Below are positions 1 through 5,411 of a stretch of 5,411 nucleotides of DNA, in pieces; the first letter of the stretch is position 1; each line of letters begins with the position of its first letter. A program made the position numbers and the translations under genes. The notes beneath the pieces were generated by a model. It had not been told where the DNA came from. It did not search any database and was given only the letters and a program-made list of their open reading frames with translations. Source of the DNA: an uncultured Kangiella sp. Its GTDB lineage: Bacteria; Pseudomonadota; Gammaproteobacteria; Enterobacterales; DSM-103792. The DNA lies in the NCBI GenBank assembly GCA_946480585.1, contig CAMLKQ010000170.1:1-5411 (forward strand), in the 5' to 3' direction.

Positions 1-59
1 GCCGGGTGACCAACCGAATAGAGTCGGGTCCATTTCAGCGGAGGCAACAAGGCAGCCAT
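1..59 (-). CDS. Probable bacteriohemerythrin, N-terminal fragment (cut by window edge)
   Basis: Only the first 19 full codons are visible, from the ATG at 59-57 down to the left edge. The residues end in W-T-R-L-Y-S-V-G-H-P followed by a partial Ala codon. A Trp followed five residues later by Ser-Val-Gly is the usual opening of bacteriohemerythrins (W-x4-S-V-G, then I-D-x-Q-H), which are four-helix di-iron proteins that bind oxygen. The diagnostic I-D-x-Q-H and later iron-binding His residues would lie beyond the window, so the call rests on the N-terminal signature alone. No good Shine-Dalgarno sequence precedes this ATG. The frame is also open upstream to an ATG at 173, but that start lies inside the creD terminator hairpin and is unlikely. 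A TACAAT at 98-93 could be a -10 element, but no convincing -35 sits upstream. The gene is on the same strand as creD but is separated from it by a terminator, so it is probably independently transcribed. Confidence 0.45.
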   Translation of the reverse strand, partial: MAALLPPLKWTRLYSVGHP

Positions 60-146
60 GAGAAACGCTCGCGGCAAGCAGAATGTGGCGCCATTGTAGG
101 CACAGCTATCGTAGGGCTTTTGCGCTGGATCAATTGGCAACCGTGC

Positions 147-185
147 AAAATTGCCACCCGGACTGACCAACATCCGGGTGGCGAA
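147..185 (-). terminator. Rho-independent terminator of creD
   Basis: Positions 153-162 and 173-182 are perfect 10-base inverted copies (GCCACCCGGA / TCCGGGTGGC), GC-rich, with a 10-base loop. On the minus strand the stem is followed by AATTTTGC, a short T-run. The stem begins 16 bases after the creD stop codon, which is the expected place. The plus-strand side lacks a T-run, so it should act mainly on minus-strand transcripts. It separates creD from the hemerythrin-like frame downstream. Confidence 0.8.
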
Positions 186-198
186 CAAGCGCGCGATC

Positions 199-1554
199 TT
201 ATGAGGCGTTGTCCAAGGTCGGTGGCGCTCGCCAGCCATACCAGTCGACGTTGCGGGTCAGCGCCATCACCACCGCGAGCAGCACGAACAGCAAGCAGGC
301 ACCGATCAGCAGCGCGACATCCTCCAGCTGCAGAATCGCGTACAGCGCGCCGTAAAGCGCCGCCAGCAAGAGTGCAAAACCGAGCGCGCGATTCTTTGCC
401 TTCAGTACCGCCATCAGATAGAAGCTGATCAAGCTGATGCAGGCAAACGCCGCGATGGCGTATGCCAGCGCAAAGCCGAGCTGCTCCGCAAACGAAATCA
501 GCAACAGGAAGAACATGCCGAGCGCGAGTCCGACCAAACCGTACTGGATCGGATGCACCGGCAGGCTGAGCTGCATTTCCAGCAGGAAGAACGCGGCAAA
601 GGTGATGCCGATAAACAGGAAACCGTATTTCAGCGCCCGCTCCGACATCAGATAAACATCGACCGGTTCATGCAGCGCGACGCCGATTTCCTGCTCCCAC
701 AATTGATAGCATTGTTCAGTTTCGGCCATGCAGCGTTGCCAGTGGGTGCCGAGGTTGGTGGCGAGATGGCTGGTTTGCCAGACCGCACTGAATCCGGCCT
801 CGCTGATGGTGCGTTCATCCGGCAATTGGCTGCCGGTAAAGCGCGGATGCGGCCAGTTGCTGGCGAGTTGCAAGCGGCTTTGCTCTGCCAGCGGCACCAC
901 ATTGAATTGTTGTGTGCCAGCGAGTTTCAGCTCCATGCGAAACCGCGCGATGCCACCGCTGGATTCCAGTGGAACGGTGGCGCGCAGGCCCTGGCCGTTG
1001 AGCAAGGTGCCGAGGCCGCTGCCGGGCGCGAACGCTTGCTTCAGACCATTCCATTGCAAATCGCTGACCTGTTTAATGCCACGCTGACCGCTGACGCCGA
1101 GCGCCACATACGGCGTTTGCCAGCTAATGGTCTCCTCGCCATCGCTGCTGCGGCCGTACTGTTCTGGCCAACGGAACTCGCCCTGCAATTCCAGCGTGTT
1201 GAGATAGACCGGCACCGGAAAAATGCCGCGTTGCCGCACTTCCACCGCCGCATCGCCGCTGATCGTCAATTGCGCCGGCAAGATCGTCAGCTCGCCGTCC
1301 TGTTGCCGCAGCCGGCGCAGTGGCTTGCCATCGGCATCCTGACTGTGTTCGATCCATTCCCGCCGAAACGGCACCACCAGCACCGGGCCCAGCACATGCT
1401 GTTCACCGGATTGCGCTTGCGCGATATCGGCGACCGCGACATCGCGATACTTGGCTCGTTCGCTGACCACGTCCTGGGTCAGCACCAGCGGGATTTGCAG
1501 TCCCAGAAACAGCAGTGCCAACACCAGCAATTTGATAAAGAGTTTGCGTTGCAT
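199..1554 (-). CDS. creD: CreD, inner-membrane protein of the CreBC regulon
   Basis: This 451-residue protein has the length and layout of the CreD family (E. coli CreD is about 450). One N-terminal membrane segment (about residues 5-25) is followed by a large periplasmic domain (about 26-305). That domain carries the family-like stretch QTPYVALGVSGQRGI at 146-160. Five closely packed C-terminal membrane helices follow at about 308-326, 334-353, 357-381, 388-408 and 411-431, and the protein ends with the TRNVDWY hallmark. The start at 1554 is supported by AGGTGA (1563-1558) just upstream. CreD has no proven biochemical activity. In other gammaproteobacteria it is the most strongly CreB-induced gene and affects envelope integrity, colicin E2 tolerance and beta-lactam phenotypes. 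Cys275 and Cys282 lie seven residues apart in the periplasmic domain and could form a disulfide. The gene stands 135 bases from creC behind its own predicted CreB operator, so it is probably a separate transcript. Confidence 0.93.
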   Translation of the reverse strand: MQRKLFIKLLVLALLFLGLQIPLVLTQDVVSERAKYRDVAVADIAQAQSGEQHVLGPVLVVPFRREWIEHSQDADGKPLRRLRQQDGELTILPAQLTISGDAAVEVRQRGIFPVPVYLNTLELQGEFRWPEQYGRSSDGEETISWQTPYVALGVSGQRGIKQVSDLQWNGLKQAFAPGSGLGTLLNGQGLRATVPLESSGGIARFRMELKLAGTQQFNVVPLAEQSRLQLASNWPHPRFTGSQLPDERTISEAGFSAVWQTSHLATNLGTHWQRCMAETEQCYQLWEQEIGVALHEPVDVYLMSERALKYGFLFIGITFAAFFLLEMQLSLPVHPIQYGLVGLALGMFFLLLISFAEQLGFALAYAIAAFACISLISFYLMAVLKAKNRALGFALLLAALYGALYAILQLEDVALLIGACLLFVLLAVVMALTRNVDWYGWRAPPTLDNAS

Positions 1555-1557
1555 GAC

Positions 1558-1565
1558 TCACCTCT
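1558..1565 (-). promoter_or_regulatory. creD ribosome binding site
   Basis: The minus strand reads AGAGGTGA immediately upstream of the ATG at 1554, a strong complement to the 3' end of 16S rRNA. It fixes the creD start and fits an efficiently translated membrane protein. Confidence 0.75.
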
Positions 1566-1581
1566 CGAAGAAAACGGCGCC

Positions 1582-1587
1582 AGTGTC
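1582..1587 (-). promoter_or_regulatory. Possible -10 element of the creD promoter
   Basis: GACACT matches TATAAT at only three of six positions. It lies exactly 10 bases after the last CTCAC half-site of the upstream array. This mirrors PhoB-type activated promoters, where the box replaces the -35 and ends about 10 bases before the -10. Transcription would begin near 1575, giving a leader of about 20 bases. The call is by position and analogy only; the hexamer alone would not justify it. Confidence 0.3.
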
Positions 1588-1593
1588 GCGGGC

Positions 1594-1648
1594 GTCGGTG
1601 AGAAGCGAATGAGCGCTGTGTGAGGATTCGGTGAGGATGGGCTGAGCG
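1594..1648 (-). promoter_or_regulatory. Extended CreB operator: five half-sites at 11-base period
   Basis: Read on the minus strand, five 11-base units follow one another without gaps: CGCTCAGCCCA, TCCTCACCGAA, TCCTCACACAG, CGCTCATTCGC and TTCTCACCGAC. The CTCA(C/T/G) cores sit at 1646-1642, 1635-1631, 1624-1620, 1613-1609 and 1602-1598. The known CreB recognition sequence is a direct repeat of TTCAC with six bases between copies, which is the same 11-base period. Here the first base of each core is C rather than T. The three best cores are CTCAC, and the outer upstream one (CTCAG) is weakest. The position just upstream of creD, the classic CreB target, and the presence of creB next door make CreB the likely binder. 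The array is long enough for two or more CreB dimers. Confidence 0.75.
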
Positions 1649-1689
1649 CGCTGATTTTTTGCGGTGGCGCCGGTCAGGCCCAATGCCAA

Positions 1690-3123
1690 TCAGTTCGTTG
1701 GGCGCGGAAACAGCAGCTTCATGCAAACGTGATCGGGTTGGTTCTCGGCTTGCAGGCTGCCGCCGTGCAAGGCCATCACCTCGCGGACAAAGCTGAGTCC
1801 GAGGCCGCTGCCCTTGCTGCCGTCCGGGCGCGGCAGCGCGTAAAAGCGTTCGCCAAGCCGGGCCAGCGCGTACGCGGGAATCGCCGGGCCGGCATTGCAG
1901 AGCCGGACAATCCGCTGGCCGTCTGCGTCATCACAATCGATCGTCAGGGTGCTGCCGGCCGGTGCAAAGGCAACGGCGTTGTCGAACAGGTTTTGCAAGG
2001 CTTGCTGAAGCAAGAAGCGCTCGCCTTGCACCCGCACGTCGCTGCCGATGTGGTTGTCGATGCTGAGCTGCTTGCTGGCGAGTGCGGCGCTCAGTCGCTG
2101 ACCAACGGCGGTGACGAGATCTGCCAGCACAACATTTTCCGGCTGCTCCAGTTGCCGGCGCTGTTCGAGTTTGGCGAGCTCCAGCAGGCGCTGAATCAGA
2201 TCGTGCAGGCGCTCGCTTTGCTGCTGGATATTGGCCAGAAACTGCTGGCGCCGATCGGCCGGCATGGTCGGATCGCCCAGCAACTCCGTTGCCGCGATGA
2301 TGGCCGCGAGCGGACTTTTCAGTTCATGGGTCAGCGCCAGCACGTACTGTTCGACGTAGGCTTTGCCTTCTAGCCGCTGCCGCATGGCTTCCATTGCGTC
2401 GGTCAGTTTTTCGAGTTCCGTGCCGCGGGCAAACTGCGGCGGCTGCACGGCACGGTTGTCACTCACGGCGAGTGCATACTGACTGACTTTGCGCAGGCTG
2501 CTGATCAGCCAGAAAGTAAAGCCGATGCCAATCAGGAGTGAAAAGCCGAGCAGCGAGACGCCATAACGCCAAAGCTGTCTGCGTGCCGCATCGATATAGG
2601 GCTGGGTGCTGTCATTCGGCAGTGCCACGGTCAATACGCCGAGCAGGCGCTCGCCATCACGAATCGGTGCGGCGACATACATGGTGGTGGAATTTTCGTT
2701 GGCGGGATCGCGCCGGCTGGAGCGCACGCCGTACTCGCCACGCAAAGTCAGGTAAACATCGTTCCAGCGCGAATAGTCTTTGCCGATATCCTGGCCGCTG
2801 CTATCGAACCGGACGATGCCTTGCGCATCGGTGATGTAGATGCGCAGATTCAGCCGGGTTTTCTGCTCCCGCCAGATCGTCGCGTGCAATTGCACATCGC
2901 TGATCTGGCGCAGCTGCTGCGCGAGCTCGCTGTTGCCTATGTCGCCACTGCGCATCGCAGGCTGTGCGACCAGCGCCAGGGTCTGCGCGAGCTCGACCAG
3001 CGCTTCCTCACTGACCTGACGCACCACCGGCTTGAGTTCATCGAGCACCAGTTTCAGGCTGAGCCAGGCGGTCAGTCCGACGATCAGAAAATAGCCAAGG
3101 AACAAGCGCAAGCCGAGTTTCAT
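1690..3123 (-). CDS. creC: CreC, sensor histidine kinase
   Basis: This 477-residue membrane kinase phosphorylates CreB; E. coli CreC is 474. Membrane segments at about 7-27 and 185-210 flank a periplasmic sensor region with a PAS/Cache-like core at about 92-170. That core includes the CreC-typical stretches DYSRWNDVYLTLRGEYG (116-132) and MYVAAPI (148-154). A HAMP-like linker (about 211-255) leads to the H-box LTHELKSPLAAI, with His266 as the phosphorylation site. The ATPase domain shows the N-box (NLFDNA, Asn382), F-box (ERFYALPRPDG, 425-435) and G2 box (GSGLGL, 438-443). The G1 box reads N410-A-G-P-A-I instead of the commoner D-x-G-x-G-I; Asn at this place is seen in some active kinases. 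The start is 15 bases after the creB stop, with GGAG (3135-3132) eight bases before the ATG, so the two genes are co-transcribed and probably translated in sequence. Confidence 0.95.
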   Translation of the reverse strand: MKLGLRLFLGYFLIVGLTAWLSLKLVLDELKPVVRQVSEEALVELAQTLALVAQPAMRSGDIGNSELAQQLRQISDVQLHATIWREQKTRLNLRIYITDAQGIVRFDSSGQDIGKDYSRWNDVYLTLRGEYGVRSSRRDPANENSTTMYVAAPIRDGERLLGVLTVALPNDSTQPYIDAARRQLWRYGVSLLGFSLLIGIGFTFWLISSLRKVSQYALAVSDNRAVQPPQFARGTELEKLTDAMEAMRQRLEGKAYVEQYVLALTHELKSPLAAIIAATELLGDPTMPADRRQQFLANIQQQSERLHDLIQRLLELAKLEQRRQLEQPENVVLADLVTAVGQRLSAALASKQLSIDNHIGSDVRVQGERFLLQQALQNLFDNAVAFAPAGSTLTIDCDDADGQRIVRLCNAGPAIPAYALARLGERFYALPRPDGSKGSGLGLSFVREVMALHGGSLQAENQPDHVCMKLLFPRPTN

Positions 3124-3131
3124 TGCGACAG

Positions 3132-3135
3132 CTCC
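3132..3135 (-). promoter_or_regulatory. creC ribosome binding site
   Basis: GGAG lies eight bases before the creC ATG (3123), within the 15-base creB-creC gap. It supports the chosen creC start and independent initiation within the operon. Confidence 0.65.
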
Positions 3136-3138
3136 GTT

Positions 3139-3837
3139 TCAATCCAGCCGCTTCAGGCTGTAACCGAGCCCGCGATGGGTGCTGATGGGATCGCTGTCGG
3201 CATCGATGGTGCGTAGTTTGGCGCGCAGCTGCTTGATCAAGGTGTCGATGCTGCGGTCGCCGCTGTCTTCCGCGTTCGGCCCCAGCGCATCAAGTAACTG
3301 ATCGCGGCTGAACACTCGCTCGGGTTGTGCCAACAACGTCGCCAGCAAGCGATATTCCGATTTGGTCAGAGTCAACAGTTCGCCCCGGAACAGGATGCGG
3401 GCCTGGTCGGCGTGATGAACAAATGCTGGAGGGTTGCTTGTGAATGGGGCGTTGGCAGCAGCAACGCCGGCGCCGTGGTGACGGCGCAGAATCACTTGCA
3501 CACGTAATACCAGTTCACGCGGCGAGAACGGTTTGCCGAGGTAATCGTCCGCGCCCAGTTCCAGTCCGACAATGCGATCAAAGGTGTCATTGCGAGCGGT
3601 CAGAAACAATACTGGCGTGAGATGTTGCTGGCGCAGTGACTGGCACAGGCTGAAACCGGTTTGGTCCGGCAGGCCGACATCCAGAATGAACAAGTTGAAC
3701 TGCATCCTGGCTGCAGCGGCTAGCGCGTCGTGGCCGGTCTGGCAGTGCTGAACGTGATAACCCGCCTGCTCCAGCGCATAGACGATTGTTGCCGCAATGG
3801 CAGGCTCATCTTCGACCAGCAGTATGGTTTCCGACAT
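3139..3837 (-). CDS. creB: CreB, OmpR/PhoB-type response regulator
   Basis: This 232-residue DNA-binding response regulator is the partner of CreC. The receiver domain (about 3-117) has the acidic pocket Glu9-Asp10, the phospho-acceptor Asp53 in ILDVGLP, Thr80 in FLTAR and Lys102 in GKPFSPRE. A linker (about 120-140) leads to a winged-helix domain (about 141-230) with LTLTKSEYRLLATLL, RVFSRDQLLDALG, the recognition-helix stretch DRSIDTLIKQLRAKL and the wing THRGLGYSLK. The pattern matches E. coli CreB throughout, including the LDVGLP, PVLFLTAR and THRGxGYSL motifs. The frame is open upstream to 3957, but homology begins at the ATG at 3837 (M-S-E-T-I-L-L-V-E-D-E), and the longer version would read through the tRNA terminator. 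The ribosome binding site before 3837 is weak, hinting at modest translation. creA, the gene before creB in E. coli, is not here; the tRNA is. Confidence 0.95.
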   Translation of the reverse strand: MSETILLVEDEPAIAATIVYALEQAGYHVQHCQTGHDALAAAARMQFNLFILDVGLPDQTGFSLCQSLRQQHLTPVLFLTARNDTFDRIVGLELGADDYLGKPFSPRELVLRVQVILRRHHGAGVAAANAPFTSNPPAFVHHADQARILFRGELLTLTKSEYRLLATLLAQPERVFSRDQLLDALGPNAEDSGDRSIDTLIKQLRAKLRTIDADSDPISTHRGLGYSLKRLD

Positions 3838-3866
3838 GGCGAGGGCAGCGTCCAGGCATTTGCCGC

Positions 3867-3895
3867 AGCATAACAACGCATGGCCTGAACGACCA
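3867..3895 (-). promoter_or_regulatory. Weak candidate promoter of creBC
   Basis: TATGCT (3872-3867) as -10 and TGGTCG (3895-3890) as -35 are separated by 17 bases and each match the sigma-70 consensus only partly. The predicted start near 3860 gives a leader of about 23 bases before creB. Some promoter is needed here because a terminator-like hairpin lies upstream. No TTCAC or CTCAC direct repeat is visible, so creBC does not appear to be driven by the same box as creD. Confidence 0.3.
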
Positions 3896-3938
3896 TAACC
3901 GGAATCGGGGAAGGGGGGCCCGACGGGGCGAGCCGGAG

Positions 3939-3974
3939 AAGAAAACGCCAATGGCACTGCGTTTTCTTGGCGTT
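3939..3974 (-). terminator. Terminator-like element after the tRNA, two alternative folds
   Basis: On the minus strand, seven bases past the tRNA CCA, AACGCCAA (3974-3967) can pair with TTGGCGTT (3951-3944), which is followed by TTCTTC. This gives an intrinsic-terminator shape with a 15-base loop. Alternatively AAGAAAACGC (3968-3959) pairs perfectly with GCGTTTTCTT (3948-3939). The two stems share bases and cannot form together. The most likely role is ending the tRNA transcript and isolating creB. Confidence 0.55.
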
Positions 3975-3980
3975 GCGAAA

Positions 3981-4057
3981 TGGTGGGCCCTACAGGACTT
4001 GAACCTGTGACCCAGCGATTATGAGTCGCTTGCTCTAACCAACTGAGCTAAGGGCCC
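3981..4057 (-). tRNA. ileX: tRNA-Ile2 (anticodon CAT, C34 expected to become lysidine)
   Basis: A complete 77-base cloverleaf is visible. It has a 7-base-pair acceptor stem (GGGCCCT / AGGGCCC), D stem GCTC/GAGC, anticodon stem AGCGA/TCGCT, T stem ACAGG/CCTGT with loop TTCAAGT, and an encoded CCA end. The anticodon CAT occupies 4023-4021. CAT could mean Met, but the anticodon arm GCGACTCATAATCGC and the GGxCCCT acceptor resemble E. coli tRNA-Ile2 (ileX). They do not resemble elongator tRNA-Met (GGCTACG acceptor, ATCACTCATAATGAT arm) or the initiator. In the cell TilS would convert C34 to lysidine so that it reads AUA. In E. coli ileX is also close to rpoD, which supports the identity. No clear promoter is seen in 4058-4113, so it may have a weak one of its own or be made by read-through from rpoD. 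Confidence 0.88.
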
Positions 4058-4113
4058 GAAAGCAGATTGTGTTCTGAACGCCGAGCGGCACAGCGGTGCG
4101 CAGGGTAATCAGG

Positions 4114-4141
4114 AAAAGGGACGCTGGCAAGCGTCCCTTTT
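4114..4141 (-). terminator. Terminator of rpoD (near-symmetrical, could work both ways)
   Basis: A perfect 12-base inverted repeat (AAAAGGGACGCT at 4114-4125, AGCGTCCCTTTT at 4130-4141) encloses a 4-base loop. A GC-rich core is flanked by A-runs and T-runs on both sides, the textbook bidirectional form. It begins 52 bases beyond the rpoD stop. No plus-strand gene is present to use the other direction. It separates rpoD from the tRNA. Confidence 0.85.
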
Positions 4142-4193
4142 CTTTGACTGCAATGCGCGGCGCCAGACTCGGCGCGAGCGCTGCCGCGATGAC

Positions 4194-5411
4194 TTATTGC
4201 TCGTCGAGGAAGCTGCGCAGGCGCTCCGAACGCGACGGGTGACGCAGTTTGCGCAGTGCTTTCGCTTCGATTTGACGAATCCGCTCGCGGGTGACGTCGA
4301 ACTGTTTGCCGACTTCTTCCAGCGTGTGGTCGGTTGGCATGTCGATGCCGAAGCGCATGCGCAGCACTTTCGCTTCGCGCGCGGTCAGGCCGCCGAGCAC
4401 TTCGCGGGTGGCTTCGCGCAAGCTTTCCGCCATCGCGACATCGACCGGTGATTCGGTGGCGGTGTCCTCGATGAAGTCGCCCAAATGCGAATCTTCGTCG
4501 TCACCGATCGGGGTTTCCATCGAGATCGGTTCTTTGGCGATTTTCAGCACCTTGCGGATCTTGTCTTCCGGCATTTGCATGCGGGTTGCCAGCTCATCCG
4601 GGGTCGGCTCGCGGCCCATCTCCTGCAGCATCTGCCGCGAAATGCGGTTCAGCTTGTTGATGGTTTCGATCATGTGCACCGGAATGCGGATGGTACGGGC
4701 CTGATCGGCGATCGAGCGGGTGATGGCCTGACGGATCCACCAGGTCGCATAGGTCGAGAACTTGTAACCGCGGCGGTATTCGAACTTGTCGACCGCTTTC
4801 ATCAGACCGATGTTGCCTTCCTGGATCAGATCGAGGAATTGCAGACCACGGTTGGTGTATTTCTTCGCGATCGAGATAACCAGACGCAGGTTGGCCTCGA
4901 CCATTTCTTTCTTGGCACGGCGGGCTTTCGCTTCACCGATCGACATCCGGCGGTTCAGCTCTTTGATGTCGAGCACCGACAGATGGGTTTCTTCTTCGAT
5001 CTGGGCCAGCTTCTTCTGCGCGCGCAGAATGTCTTCGGCGTGGCTTTCCAGCTTGTCGCGGAAATCGCTCTTCGCTTTCAGGTGCTGATCCAGCCACTTG
5101 ATATTGGTTTCATTGGTCGGGAAGCTGGCGATAAACGCTTTGCGCGGCATGCCGGCCTTGTCGCAGCACAGGCGCATGATCAGGCGCTCTTGCGTGCGGA
5201 CGTGATCCATCAGCTTGCGGGTTTTGTGCACCAGCCGATCGAACTGCTTCGGCACCAGCTTGAGCTGCATGAACAGATCGCCAAGCTCGGCCATCGCCGC
5301 CTTGGTGGTCTTGTGGTTCTTGCCGTATTTTTTCAGCGCCGCCAGCGCTTTCTCGTGCTGCTCGCGCAGCGCGACGAAACGGGCTTTGGCTTCTTCCGGA
5401 TCCGGGCCGGT
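4194..5411 (-). CDS. rpoD: RpoD, primary sigma-70 factor (C-terminal 405 residues; 5' end outside window)
   Basis: This gene encodes the housekeeping sigma subunit of RNA polymerase, which recognises -10 and -35 promoter elements. The frame is open to the right edge, where it begins T-G-P-D-P-E-E, a typical stretch of the non-conserved region between sigma regions 1.2 and 2. Regions 2.1-2.4 lie at about 4907-4695, with [37 protein letters not shown] and the promoter-melting [18 protein letters not shown]. Region 3 follows (about 4694-4440). Region 4.2, with the -35-binding helix-turn-helix [28 protein letters not shown], is at about 4330-4243. The protein ends SFLDEQ, as in gammaproteobacterial RpoD. 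All promoter-contact segments look intact. Upstream genes (dnaG and rpsU in E. coli) would lie beyond the edge. The gene ends at its own strong terminator. Confidence 0.97.
   Translation of the reverse strand, partial: TGPDPEEAKARFVALREQHEKALAALKKYGKNHKTTKAAMAELGDLFMQLKLVPKQFDRLVHKTRKLMDHVRTQERLIMRLCCDKAGMPRKAFIASFPTNETNIKWLDQHLKAKSDFRDKLESHAEDILRAQKKLAQIEEETHLSVLDIKELNRRMSIGEAKARRAKKEMVEANLRLVISIAKKYTNRGLQFLDLIQEGNIGLMKAVDKFEYRRGYKFSTYATWWIRQAITRSIADQARTIRIPVHMIETINKLNRISRQMLQEMGREPTPDELATRMQMPEDKIRKVLKIAKEPISMETPIGDDEDSHLGDFIEDTATESPVDVAMAESLREATREVLGGLTAREAKVLRMRFGIDMPTDHTLEEVGKQFDVTRERIRQIEAKALRKLRHPSRSERLRSFLDEQ

Noticed and set aside
60..173. Longer start for the hemerythrin-like frame at ATG 173
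   Set aside because: That ATG lies within the loop and stem of the creD terminator, and the extra 38 residues do not resemble the family, whose signature starts close to the N-terminus.
6..428. Open frame of 140 codons on the plus strand at the left edge
   Set aside because: It crosses the creD terminator and runs antisense to the creD 3' end. It is Arg, Ala and Ser-rich with no recognisable motif.
553..1623. A long open frame (356 codons) on the plus strand opposite creD
   Set aside because: It is antisense to a fully recognisable CreD and runs through the operator array. Its composition (Gln, His, Arg and Ala-rich) is what GC-rich antisense frames give, and no family is recognisable.
1729..2373. 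Open frame of 214 codons on the plus strand opposite creC
   Set aside because: It lies wholly inside the CreC kinase domain coding region in antisense. No ribosome binding site or recognisable protein is seen.
3907..3928. Canonical G-quadruplex motif
   Set aside because: There are only three separate G-runs. The six-G run would have to be split without a loop, so the standard four-run pattern is not met.
3838..3957. N-terminal extension of CreB to an upstream start at 3957
   Set aside because: The added residues have no counterpart in OmpR/PhoB regulators and would be encoded across the tRNA terminator hairpin. The receiver domain begins naturally at the ATG at 3837.
4058..4113. Dedicated tRNA promoter (CACAAT-like -10)
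   Set aside because: The hexamer is poor and the matching -35 position reads GCTGTG, so it cannot be supported from sequence alone.

Overview
All recognisable genes lie on the minus strand. Read in the direction of transcription (high to low coordinates), the order is: rpoD (3' part, running off the right edge), a CAT-anticodon tRNA read as tRNA-Ile2, creB, creC, creD, and the first codons of a probable bacteriohemerythrin gene cut by the left edge. The close RpoD, CreB, CreC and CreD matches, the GC-rich coding sequence and the rpoD / tRNA-Ile2 neighbourhood point to a gammaproteobacterium. I cannot name the genus from this window.

Right part (about 3980-5411): the housekeeping sigma factor gene ends at 4194 and is followed by a strong, nearly symmetrical hairpin terminator (4114-4141). 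The tRNA (3981-4057, CCA encoded) comes next, followed by a second terminator-like element that can fold in two mutually exclusive ways (3939-3974).

Centre and left (199-3837): the CreBC two-component system and its membrane effector CreD. CreB (response regulator) and CreC (sensor kinase) are 15 bases apart and must be one operon. creD is set apart by 135 bases. That gap holds the most interesting feature of the window: five half-sites of CTCA(C/T/G) at an exact 11-base period (1598-1646). This is an extended version of the known CreB recognition sequence, a TTCAC direct repeat with six bases between copies. The simplest model is that CreC senses an envelope or metabolic signal and phosphorylates CreB, and CreB-P assembles on this phased array to drive creD as a separate regulon unit. 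No comparable repeat is seen upstream of creB. The usual first gene of the enterobacterial cluster, creA, is absent.

Left edge (1-198): a strong creD terminator (153-182), then a short spacer and a start codon at 59. The start opens a frame whose visible residues match the N-terminal signature of bacteriohemerythrins. There are no mobile elements, CRISPR arrays or signs of recent transfer. The window looks like ordinary core chromosome with an unusually clear regulatory array.
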